Shown in pieces: positions 8,301 to 16,700 of a DNA stretch of 44,882 nt (its first letter is position 1; every line of letters starts with the position of its first letter). The translations under genes and the position numbers were made by a program. The DNA lies in NCBI GenBank assembly GCA_021768085.1, contig JAETOJ010000021.1, forward strand, positions 1 through 44,882, read 5' to 3'. Under the pieces are notes generated by a model. It worked only from the letters and a program-made list of their open reading frames with translations. It was not told where the DNA came from and did not search any database. This DNA is from Bacillota bacterium. Lineage in GTDB: Bacteria; Bacillota; Clostridia; Oscillospirales; Oscillospiraceae.

Positions 8301-9785
8301 TCAGCAGCCGCACCCACCGCAGCCGTTGGTGCCGTCGTAGGGCTCCCCCTTCATGCACAGGTGGACGGCGCCCACCTTGAAGGTCTTGGGCAGAGCCAGG
8401 ATATTGGGGTTCGGCCCCACGAACTTTTTCTTCGCGTCCTCCAGCGCCTCCTCAAAGGTGGCCCGGGTCTTGAGCCCCATCCCCCGGGCGATACCCGGCT
8501 CCTGGGCGCCCACGATGTAGATGGCGCTGGTGTTCATCTCGGCGATGTGGCCGCAGCTCATCATGGAGAACCCGTGGAAGGGGTGGAAGGCGTTGCAGAA
8601 GCGGTACTTCCGGATGTACTCCTGGTTGGTGGCGAAGTACTCGCCGTACCGGTTCATGTCGGGCAGGATGTTCATGTAATCGTGCTGGAACAGCTCGTAC
8701 AGCTCCCGCAGGTAGGGCCAGCGCTCGTCGTGGAAGTAGCCGTTGCACAGGGACGAGCAGATGATCACGCAGTTGTCCTTCATCACCCGCTTGTGGCGGA
8801 TCACCTGGGCGGACAGGGCCTGCATCATCTGGATGGGGTTAGTGCCCATGCCGTCGCCGTAGTGGAAGGCCTGGGGCATCCCGAACACCATCACGTCGTA
8901 CTTCTTTTCCGCCCAGGGCACATAGGTGCGCTTGTCGGCAATTTCCCAGGAAACCGGCATCATCTCTTTGGCGTAGCCGGAGAAAATGGCGATCTGCCGG
9001 GAATAGGTATCCAGCACCGCGTCGCAGCAGAAGAAGGGGTGGCCCATCTTCTCCTCCATCCACATCCCGATCTCGTCAAACTTGGTACGCATCAGGTTTT
9101 TGCCGGACACAGGGGTGAAGTCGGGCCGGTGCATCACGTCAGGCACGTGGTGGCTGGCGATGCTCCGCCAGTGGGTGATGCCGGTGGCGCAGTGCTTGTA
9201 GCCCCCGGAGTAGCCCCCGTAGGGGTTGCCCTGGGTGTGGCCGATGAGGATAGGGAGGTCGCAGTCAAAAACGTACTTGTTCATCAGCACCGGGTCGCCC
9301 CGCCGGGTCTTGCCCAGGTCCACCATGTGATCGTAGTCCTCGCTGTCGTGGGAGGTGATCTGGTTGGTCCAGTAAAACTCGTTGAACAGCTCCTCGCCCA
9401 AAATCTGCTTCATCTCGGACACGGTGGCCCGGGGGTGCAGGCCGTTGGAGAACAGCAGCAGGATGTCCTTCTTGTCCACCCCGGCGGCATATAGTTCGTC
9501 GAGACAGGCCCGGATGGACACCTTCCGGTGGGCGGTGGGCTGGCAGCCACCCTTTACGATGTCCGGGATGACGAACACCACTGTCTTGCCCGGGCCCGCC
9601 AGCTCCTTCAGCGGAGGCATCCCGATGGGGTGGCGGAGGGACTTTAGGGTGGCGTTATACAGGCTGTCCCAGTCCTGGGGCAGGCAGGGGGGATCGGGGA
9701 CGGTCTCCCCGGGGATAAACACGTCGGTATTGTCGGGCAGGTTGGCGGCCATCAGGCCGTGGCCGTATTCAAACTCTAATTTCAT
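8301..9785 (-). CDS. LarA-family nickel-pincer racemase/epimerase homologue (DUF2088)
   Basis: This 494-residue protein is related to lactate racemase LarA, whose relatives racemise or epimerise 2-hydroxyacids using the nickel pincer nucleotide. SNGLHPRA at 113-120 holds the histidine matching LarA His108, and SGGYK at 193-197 holds the lysine that carries the cofactor (LarA Lys184). The position matching LarA His174 appears to be Asn187 (GNPYGGYSGGYK), so the second catalytic histidine may be missing or displaced. A cysteine/glycine tail (GCGGCGC) ends the protein. No larB, larC or larE is in view. ATG 9785 is preferred because GGGAGG lies just upstream; a GTG at 9791 is possible. In this operon a sugar-acid epimerase role is plausible. 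Confidence 0.8.
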   Translation of the reverse strand: MKLEFEYGHGLMAANLPDNTDVFIPGETVPDPPCLPQDWDSLYNATLKSLRHPIGMPPLKELAGPGKTVVFVIPDIVKGGCQPTAHRKVSIRACLDELYAAGVDKKDILLLFSNGLHPRATVSEMKQILGEELFNEFYWTNQITSHDSEDYDHMVDLGKTRRGDPVLMNKYVFDCDLPILIGHTQGNPYGGYSGGYKHCATGITHWRSIASHHVPDVMHRPDFTPVSGKNLMRTKFDEIGMWMEEKMGHPFFCCDAVLDTYSRQIAIFSGYAKEMMPVSWEIADKRTYVPWAEKKYDVMVFGMPQAFHYGDGMGTNPIQMMQALSAQVIRHKRVMKDNCVIICSSLCNGYFHDERWPYLRELYELFQHDYMNILPDMNRYGEYFATNQEYIRKYRFCNAFHPFHGFSMMSCGHIAEMNTSAIYIVGAQEPGIARGMGLKTRATFEEALEDAKKKFVGPNPNILALPKTFKVGAVHLCMKGEPYDGTNGCGGCGC

Positions 9786-9797
9786 GGGCACCCTCCC

Positions 9798-10634
9798 TTA
9801 TTCTCCTAAGTACAAGCGAATGATTTCCAGATACTCCTGGGGGTAGAAGCCGATCTCCCCCTGAAACCGGGTGAGGGCGATAAGCCCGCCGTCGATCTCG
9901 TCGATGGAGGCCAGCATGGCAGCGTTGTCCGCCTTCAGGCCGCCTCCGTACACCACGTCCATCCCCCCGGTGCGCTCCTTGACGAAGCGGGCGATCTTGG
10001 TGATGTAGTCCTTGTCCGCCGGGGTCTTGCCCGGGCCGATGGACCAGACGGGTTCGTAGCCGATGACGACCCTGCTCTTGTCCACGCCATCCAGCCCCGC
10101 GTCCAGCTGCTGGCCCAGTACGTCCTCCCACTGGGGCTGCTCCTCGCTGGTTTCGCCGATGCAGTACAGCACCGTCAGCCCCGCGTCCTGGGCGCACTTG
10201 ATCTCCTGGTTCAGCAGGCGGTTGACGGCGCTCATGTCCGTGACCCCCGCCTCCGCCAGGATACCCTTCTTGTCGTTGCGCTCCTCGCAGTGGCCGATGA
10301 GGGTGGACGTACACCCCATGGCCTTGACGATAGAGGCGGGCCGGTTGGTGGTAAAGGCCCCGAAGTTGCCCCCCACCGCCGTGTTCATGCGGTACACGCC
10401 CTGGCTACCGATCTGCACGGGGCTGTTTTCCGCCAGCGCACCCACCGCGCCCAGCAGATGGGCCTCCGGCAGGTATTGCACAAACTCAACCTGGGCAGGA
10501 TCGTACCTGCGCAGCGCCTCCTGGGTACCGTTCACCACCGCCGCGCCCCAGTCCTTCACCGGGGCCAGCCGGTTCACGCCGCCCAGCTCCACGGGCACGT
10601 CGAACCGCTTCAAATTCAAATAGATATGTTTCAT
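9798..10634 (-). CDS. triosephosphate isomerase-family protein (divergent)
   Basis: This 278-residue TIM-barrel isomerase is somewhat longer than usual TpiA (about 250). The catalytic residues are in place: Asn7 and Lys9 (LNLKR), His115 in IGHCEERN, Glu194 in YEPVWSIGPG, and the phosphate loop YGGGL at 229-233. It should interconvert dihydroxyacetone phosphate and glyceraldehyde 3-phosphate, consuming what FBA makes. The N-terminal region and the insert around ENSPVQIGSQGVYRMN are unlike housekeeping TpiA and recall TIM-like isomerases of four-carbon sugar phosphates, so a tetrulose phosphate is an alternative substrate. The start lies 6 nt after the pfk stop. Confidence 0.82.
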   Translation of the reverse strand: MKHIYLNLKRFDVPVELGGVNRLAPVKDWGAAVVNGTQEALRRYDPAQVEFVQYLPEAHLLGAVGALAENSPVQIGSQGVYRMNTAVGGNFGAFTTNRPASIVKAMGCTSTLIGHCEERNDKKGILAEAGVTDMSAVNRLLNQEIKCAQDAGLTVLYCIGETSEEQPQWEDVLGQQLDAGLDGVDKSRVVIGYEPVWSIGPGKTPADKDYITKIARFVKERTGGMDVVYGGGLKADNAAMLASIDEIDGGLIALTRFQGEIGFYPQEYLEIIRLYLGE

Positions 10635-10640
10635 ATTCCG

Positions 10641-11801
10641 TTACCTCAGCAAAGCGTATTCCGGGAACGCGTCCCCCATCAGTGGCATCGCGTAGTCAAA
10701 GAAAGCGTCGGCGATCTGGTTGCCGTCCACGATCCACTCCAGCGGGAACTTCTTCTCCACGTTGGCCACCTTGGCCAGCGGCACCAGGGACAGGCTGCTG
10801 GAATAGGCCGGCGTCCGCACCGCGTCGATGGCCACCATAGAGCCGCTCTCCCCCTTCAGGGCCGCCTCCACCGCGTACTTGCCCACGGCGTAGGCCTCCT
10901 CCCGGTCGGTGGAAGACTGGTAGGGGATGCTGGCCCGCCCCAGGAGCCCCGGCTTCTCCGCCCGGGACTTGAGGCCCAGCTTCCGAATGATCTGATCCGT
11001 GATGTGCTGGGCGGTGCCTCCAGGCACCTTGTGGCCGAAACCGTCCACAATTCCTGTATCCGCCAGGGGTTTGCCGTCCAGGCCGCAGATGCCCTCGCTG
11101 ACGGTCACCAGCAGGCCGCGGCCCTGTGCATAGGCTTTTTCAATGTCGGCCAGCATCTTGTCCTCGTCCACCAAGACCTCCGGCAGATAGGTGAGCACCT
11201 GGCAGTCGGTGAGCCGCGCCGCCATGGCGCTGGCGGCGGTGACCCAGCCCGCGTTGCGGCCCATCAGCTCCAGCACCACCACGTGGATGGGCAGGCCGGA
11301 GGCGTCCAGGGCCAGTTCGGCGGCGCTGAGGGCGGCGTACCGGGCGGCGGAGCCGAAGCCGGGACAGTGATCCGTGAGATCCAGGTCATTGTCCATGGTC
11401 TTGGGGATGCCGATGACCCGCACGTCCAGCCGCTGGGCCTTTGCCAGCTCGTTGACCTTGTTGCAGGTGTCCATGGAGTCGTTGCCGCCATTGTAGAAGA
11501 AATATCCGATGTCAAATTTTTTCAGCGTGTCCATCACCGTGGGATAGTCCGCGTCGGTGAGCTTCCGCCGGCAGGAGCCGATGGCGGAGGCTGGGGTGTG
11601 CCCCAGCTTGGCAATGGTGGCGGCGGGCACGTCGGTGAGGTCGATGAGATCCCCGGCCAGGATGCCCTCCGCCCCGAACCGGGCGGCGTAGATCTTCCCG
11701 TCGAAACCGGCGCTCCGGGCGGACTCCACCACCCCCTGGAGGGAGCCGTTGATGACAGCGGTAGGGCCGCCGCCGTGGGCCACTAAAATATTTTTACCCA
11801 T
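10641..11801 (-). CDS. pyrophosphate-dependent 6-phosphofructokinase
   Basis: This 386-residue PfkA-family enzyme phosphorylates fructose 6-phosphate to the 1,6-bisphosphate. GGGPTAVING at 10-19 is the nucleotide/PPi loop. GGNDS at 105-109 replaces the GGDGS of ATP enzymes, and PKTMDND at 133-139 carries the lysine that marks PPi-dependent members. RNAGWVTA and PGGTAQHITD further down contact the sugar phosphate. It is preceded by GGAGAA 7 nt before the ATG. It connects NagB (fructose 6-phosphate) to FBA in the same operon and saves ATP. The phosphoryl donor is inferred from motifs. Confidence 0.9.
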   Translation of the reverse strand: MGKNILVAHGGGPTAVINGSLQGVVESARSAGFDGKIYAARFGAEGILAGDLIDLTDVPAATIAKLGHTPASAIGSCRRKLTDADYPTVMDTLKKFDIGYFFYNGGNDSMDTCNKVNELAKAQRLDVRVIGIPKTMDNDLDLTDHCPGFGSAARYAALSAAELALDASGLPIHVVVLELMGRNAGWVTAASAMAARLTDCQVLTYLPEVLVDEDKMLADIEKAYAQGRGLLVTVSEGICGLDGKPLADTGIVDGFGHKVPGGTAQHITDQIIRKLGLKSRAEKPGLLGRASIPYQSSTDREEAYAVGKYAVEAALKGESGSMVAIDAVRTPAYSSSLSLVPLAKVANVEKKFPLEWIVDGNQIADAFFDYAMPLMGDAFPEYALLR

Positions 11802-11890
11802 AGTCAGTTCTCCATTTTGTAAATGTGCCGTTACCGGGCGGAAACTTGAAGGACTTGCCTGCGCCCGTCAGCGAATTAAAGTTCTTTTTC

Positions 11891-11920
11891 GGTTCCTTTT
11901 TCTTTCAAGAAAAAGGAACC
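11891..11920. repeat. perfect hairpin between fba and pfk
   Basis: A 14-bp perfect inverted repeat (GGTTCCTTTTTCTT and its complement) with a 2-nt loop starts right after the fba stop codon. On the minus strand it is followed by an A-rich, not T-rich, run, so full termination is unlikely. It may act as an mRNA end protector or partial terminator inside the operon. Next to it, 11836-11874 holds CGGGCG/CGCCCG arms; the whole 11830-11920 block looks like an intergenic repeat, but no second copy is in the window. Confidence 0.6.
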
Positions 11921-11922
11921 AC

Positions 11923-13080
11923 TTAAATGCCCTTCTTCCGATACCGCTCCGCCATCTCGTCCAGGGAGACGTTCTCAATGAGGGGGGCCTTGCCCACGGA
12001 GTCGAACTCCACGATCAGGGTGCCCACGACCTCTTTCACGCCCCGCTCGATGCAGTCCACAATGCGGGCCACGTCCTCGTCGGGCACGATGCCGTACATG
12101 ACGGTATCCATGATGGGCGGGAAGAACACCCGGGGGTCAAAGGCGGAGGGATTGTCCACCAGCAGCTTGTAAATCCCGCCGATGGAGGCGCTGTCCCGCA
12201 AAGCAGCGTTGTCCCGGAACAGCTCCCGCAGGTTGCGGGTCACCGCCAGGCGGATGTCGGTGTCCACGTTGATCTTGCGGATGCCCAGCTTGGACACCTC
12301 TTTGAGCTGCTCCTTCTTGATACCATAGGCGTCATGGATATCGCCGCCCAGGGCGTTGATCTCGCTGACGATGTACTGGGGCACGGTGGACGAGCCGTGG
12401 CTCACCAGGGTGCCCTCGATGCCCTCGTGGAGCATGCACTCCTTGGTGGCAATGGCGATCTCCTTGCGGATAACGGTGTCCTTGCCCTTGTTGGCCCCGT
12501 GCTTGGTGCCGTAGCTGATGGCCAGGGCGTCCACCCCGGTCTGGCGGAAGAACTTCACCGCGTCCATGGGGTTGGTGTAGGTGGAATTGGCGGCAAACAC
12601 GTGGTCCTCCACACCGGCCAGCACGCCCAGCTCGCCCTCCACGGTGACGCCCCGCTCATGGGCGTACTTCACCACCTCCCGGGTGAGCTCCACGTTCTCG
12701 TCGAAGGGAAGGGAGGAGCCGTCGATCATCACCGACGTATAGCCGCCCGCGATGGCAGCCACGCAGGAGTCCATGTTCTTGCCGTGATCCAGGTGGAGCG
12801 CCACCGGGACGGGGCTGTGCTCGGCGTACTTCTTCACCGCATTGGCGATGTTCAGCGCACCCTTCTTCTTGTCCTCCAGGGTGCCCTGGGCAAAATCGGT
12901 CCGGCCGCCCATAAAGGCGTTGGCCAAATCCGCCCCCTGGAGGATGGCGGCGGAGCGGAACATCTCGTGAACCTCGATCACGGCCTTGGCTTGACACACA
13001 GCGTTGACATTGAATGCGCCCTGGGCGTAGTTGTACTTTTCGGTGGCGTCTAAAATGGCCTTCATTGGTACCAGCGGCAT
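11923..13080 (-). CDS. fba: class II fructose-bisphosphate aldolase (long form)
   Basis: This 385-residue zinc-dependent aldolase would cleave fructose 1,6-bisphosphate to DHAP and GAP. HLDHG at 96-100 gives the catalytic Asp98 and zinc His99. GELG at 149-152, His194 (YGTKHG), His228 (VSHGSS) and the NVDTD loop at 271-275 complete zinc, potassium and phosphate sites. It is about 100 residues longer than the E. coli GatY/KbaY type because of inserts and a C-terminal extension. ATG 13080 is chosen because AAGGAAGGG lies 5-6 nt upstream; an in-frame GTG at 13104 lies on the far side of that site. It is the first gene of the operon, after a structured leader. Confidence 0.92.
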   Translation of the reverse strand: MPLVPMKAILDATEKYNYAQGAFNVNAVCQAKAVIEVHEMFRSAAILQGADLANAFMGGRTDFAQGTLEDKKKGALNIANAVKKYAEHSPVPVALHLDHGKNMDSCVAAIAGGYTSVMIDGSSLPFDENVELTREVVKYAHERGVTVEGELGVLAGVEDHVFAANSTYTNPMDAVKFFRQTGVDALAISYGTKHGANKGKDTVIRKEIAIATKECMLHEGIEGTLVSHGSSTVPQYIVSEINALGGDIHDAYGIKKEQLKEVSKLGIRKINVDTDIRLAVTRNLRELFRDNAALRDSASIGGIYKLLVDNPSAFDPRVFFPPIMDTVMYGIVPDEDVARIVDCIERGVKEVVGTLIVEFDSVGKAPLIENVSLDEMAERYRKKGI

Positions 13081-13119
13081 ATTGACCCTTCCTTTCTTGT
13101 CCACGGAACAGCTCGGTTA

Positions 13120-13219
13120 CAATAAAAAGAGGCTGTCTGCCGCTTACAGCGGCAGACGGGGGACTCCCTCTGTCTTGCGCTGCCCTGTGGGAAAACAGGG
13201 CTTCGCGTCTCCGTGCATA
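13120..13219 (-). promoter_or_regulatory. structured leader with candidate attenuator before fba
   Basis: On the minus strand a first hairpin (arms CCCTGT/ACAGGG, 13183-13200) is followed by a perfect 10-bp hairpin (arms GTCTGCCGCT/AGCGGCAGAC, 3-nt loop, 13135-13157). A T-rich run (CTCTTTTTATT) comes after it, about 45 nt before the fba ATG. The segment between the hairpins (CAGCGCAAGAC, about 13171-13182) can pair 9 of 11 bases with the 5' arm of the terminator, giving a possible antiterminator. I do not recognise a known riboswitch class. Confidence 0.5.
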
Positions 13220-13225
13220 TCACTA

Positions 13226-13254
13226 ATATTAACACATTTACAGGTCTGTGTCCA
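13226..13254 (-). promoter_or_regulatory. sigma-A promoter for the fba-kdgK operon
   Basis: The -35 TGGACA (13249-13254) and -10 TAATAT (13226-13231) are separated by exactly 17 nt on the minus strand. They lie in an AT-rich island about 140 nt upstream of the fba start. No other convincing promoter was seen down to the left edge, so this likely drives the whole operon. Confidence 0.65.
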
Positions 13255-13330
13255 TTCTTTTTTTGTAGAAGATTACCGTAACCCATGCGGTAGCCCCGCC
13301 TTTCCACCTCCCTCCACAAGAGGAGAGGAC

Positions 13331-13640
13331 CCCCTCCGTTTTCTTCAAGCCTATTTTTTGGCCCCCTGATATTTCTTGCAAACAGGGCTGGATGGTAGAG
13401 CCTTCCTGATCACCAAGTCGGGGGGCAGATATGCAAATACTTCGGTATCTCCAAGCACAACCCTATGCAGCTACATTGAGGAAACCAGAAATTCCGCAAA
13501 ATCAAGGCAAACGCTGGCCGTCAAAATCCGGTCCCGGTTTTTGTGGAGATTTCGCAAAAGTTTGCCTATCAAACAAAAAGCCCGGAAATAACAGCGCCGC
13601 CGGACCTTCCCGCCCACAGGCGAGATGATCCGGCGCGCCG
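13331..13640 (+). pseudogene. deleted remnant of the YheO-type regulator locus
   Basis: Three blocks match the functional locus in the same order and direction: 13331-13397 matches 39718-39786 (ssnA/regulator intergenic DNA up to the -10), 13399-13500 matches 40363-40464 (last 34 codons of the regulator), and 13502-13640 matches 42098-42245 (the repeat downstream of ridA). About 576 nt and about 1.63 kb are missing between the blocks. The coding block has lost one G in the run after TKSGG, so its frame shifts, and the promoter -10 is gone. No function is expected. Confidence 0.8.
13517..13640. repeat. structured intergenic repeat, copy 1
   Basis: This copy is about 85% identical by eye to 42120-42245. 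It has three potential stems: AAAATCCGG/CCGGTTTTT, GTTTG/CAAAC around a 5-nt loop (13560-13574), and a GC-rich stem starting GCGCCGCCGGA (13594) and closing with TCCGGCG near 13635. The GTTTG/CAAAC arms are kept while the loop differs between copies. On the minus strand it follows the DUF5107 gene by about 130 nt. The 13641-13766 stretch up to that gene shows nothing I can name. Confidence 0.7.
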
Positions 13641-13766
13641 CCCTTTTTACTTTTTCATTCCGTCTTATGGATCATATAAAGGAGACGGTGTGGGTGGAAA
13701 AGCGCAGTGGTGCGCCCATTCGCCGACACCTTCAGGTTGCCCCGGTGATCTCCCGCCGCCTGGGCC

Positions 13767-16700
13767 TTATACGCACATCTTCCGATAGCGGATGGCATTT
13801 TGATGGGTTTGCTCCAGTCGAACCGTCTCGTCAAAAGCCTCTGCCGCCTCATCGGGCTGACCCAGTCCCAGCCGGGCCAGGCCAATGAGATAATGGCAAT
13901 GGGCCTGGTTCTTTTTGTCCAGGTCGTCGTCAAAAATCAGAAAGTCCGGCAGAGATACCGCAAAATAACTCACCCGCATATGGTCGAACATATGCCGCTC
14001 ACCATAGTCCAACAGCTTATTGAACCGGGCCTTGGCCTCCACCGGCCTGCCCAACTTCTCCAGCGCCAGGCCCTGGTAATAGATCATGTCGGCGGGCTGG
14101 TCGTTGTAGTACATCATCCCAGCGGGTTCATCGGTGCCCACGCAGGCCAGCTCGAAACACACCTGGGCCCCCGACCGATCGCCCAGCTGCTCCTTCACCA
14201 CCCCCAGATAGTAATTCACATGGTTGTCCTTGGTGCCCTCCAGCTTACCCTCGCCCAGGTTCTCCGGGTAGGACGCCGTGCGCAGCAGATAGTCCTCCGC
14301 CTGTTCCCAGCGGCCCTCGGCCATGGCCTCCCGGGCCAGCTCCACCAGGGCGGTGGTGTACTGGCCGGTCACCTTGCCCTCGCCGCCCTCCCAGGGATGG
14401 AAGCGGTGGGCCATGATGAACTCATAGGCCTCCCCATAACGTCCCAGCAGGTTGAGCAGGGTGGCATACTCGATTTTCAGATCGTCCCGCCTCAGAAATA
14501 CCTCCCGATTTGCCTCATACCGGGCCAGCCGCTCCTCCACGGGCATTTTTAGCCTCTTGTGCAACTGGTCCAGCTCCAGGAACACCCGGGCATCCTGCGG
14601 GGCCAGTGCCCAGGCCCGCTCCATGGCCTCCTGGGCCGCCTGACTGTCATGGCGCTTGTTGTAGTAGGCCAGGGACAGGTTCCGCCAGACGGTGGGGAAT
14701 TGCGGATCCAGTTGGGCGGATCGCGCCCAATTTTCCATGGCAGCGTCATATTGCAGCTTGTCATACAGCAGGCAGCCCAGATAGTAACAGGCCTTGGCGG
14801 GCTTTTCGGTATGCTCTTTGGCATACTCCAGCACAACCAGATCCTCCAGCTTGTTGGGGAAGCAGTAGTCGGCGGGGCAGCCCTCTGCCTGAGCCAACGC
14901 CGGTCTGCTGTCCGCCCCCAGCCTTTCCTGGTAGTACGCCTTGTAATAGGACAGCATGGGCCAGGGCTTTTTGCACAGCTCCAGGGCGTCAACCGCTTCG
15001 GCGTAAGCGCCGAACTGAGCGTAATCCCGGGCGATACGCAGCCAGGTCTCGTGGAAGTCCCGGGCCAGCGCCCTGACCGCCTCCCCCCCTTCGCCCCCCA
15101 GCCGGGACAGCTCCAGCCGGGACAGGTAGTCGAAGGGATCAATGGTAAGGCTCTCCTCGATCCACGCCCGGGCCTGCTCCTCCCGGCCCAGCTTCCGCAG
15201 GAGATAGGCCTTCAGCCCTCGGGCCTTGACGTTGTGCCAATTCTTTACCAGCCCCTTGTCCACCAGCGCCAGGGCGCTGGCAAAACTGTTTCGCTCTGCC
15301 TCAATGCAGCTCAGATAGTAGAAGCTCATCTCCTGCTGCTCGCTGGACCAGGTGGCCTTGTAGAAGGCGTCGAAGGCCTCGTCCAACTTTTCCTGGTAGA
15401 ATAGCGCCAGCCCCAGGTTGTAATAGGGCTCGGAGTCGTAGGGGTTGGGGTTCCTCCAGGTACACCGCTTCAGCGCCCTACGGAAATATGTCTCCGCCTG
15501 GGCAAACTGCCCCCGGCGCAGCAGCAGCGAGCCATAGGCGTTATTGAGCCGGATGTCCCCCGGGTCCCGCTTCAGCCCCTCCAGGTAGTAGGGATCCGGG
15601 CGGTAGGTAGCATGGCGGTACTGCTCAATGTGCAGGCCGGTGAGGTAGAGCTCCTCGCAGGTCATGATCTCCTCCGGATCCTTGGCCGCCTGGGCAGGCT
15701 CAGGGAGCTTGGGGATCTCCCGCTTCAGTGGGGTGTAGGCCACCAGCTCCCTTGTCCCGTCCAGCACCTTCAGGGTCAGCCCGGTCTCGTCCTCTACTGC
15801 GCAGGGCACCGTCTTTTGATAGGTCTGTACGGGGGACAGCGCCGTCTCCTCGTCCAGTAGCACCTTGTCGCCATAAATGAGCTGAATCCGGGCATGGGGA
15901 TGCTCCCCGCTGGTGTAGGCCGTCACCGTCACGCCCTCCAGGCTGGTCTCCAAGTTCACCGCCGCGTCGATGGTGGCGTTTTTCACCGCCCCCACCGCCT
16001 TGTAGGGCAAGAAATACTGGGTAAAGGTTTTTTCCTCAAAGGGCTTGAGCCAGGTGAAATCGGGCTGGTTGTCGGTGTATACCCCGGTCATCAGCTCCAC
16101 ATAGGGGCCGTCCTCGTCGGTGAGGTTCCGATCCCAGGCCCTCCCGAAATCGCCACAGCCCCAGGTCCACTGCTTTTTGCCCGGGGAGATGTGGTGATCT
16201 GCCACGTGGAGGATACCCGCCTGCCTGCCGTAATCGTAGCCACCCACAAAATCAAAGTCACTTTTCTCCGCCATGTAGGAGGTGGGCACGGGGATATTCC
16301 TATACCGGGAGATGTCCACCCCCGCGCTGTAATCGTGCTTATAGTACTCCCCTGTGGCAATGGGGAACCGGGACACGTCCCGCTTGCCGTGATCCATCAC
16401 CGCGTGGACATCAGGGGGAAAGATGGACTGGGTGTTCTCGTTCACCGGGACGGCGGGATTGGCCCACCACAGGAAGGTCTGAGGCAGGGGTGTGGGGTTG
16501 TAAAGCTGGCCCTTGATCTCAATGTACGCCTTGCCGGGGTACAAGGTAAAGCTGGCCTCCCCCCGGGTGCCATACATCTGGTCTACATCGGATACCCGGC
16601 AGGTCTTGGAACCGTCCGGGTTTTCAATGAGCAGATAATCCACCGGAGAATAGGTGGTGGGGCGGTGATGCTGGGGCCAGTTGAACTCGATGCCGCCGCT

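Noticed and set aside
11830-11922. A transcription terminator between fba and pfk
   Set aside because: The stem is perfect but no T-tract follows on the minus strand, and no new promoter was found before pfk, so it is listed as a hairpin only.
13376-13888. Short plus-strand frames in the 13105-13766 gap
   Set aside because: Those at 13376-13628 are the frameshifted regulator relic and the repeat; those at 13625-13888 run into the antisense of the DUF5107 gene and lack a ribosome site or recognisable domain.
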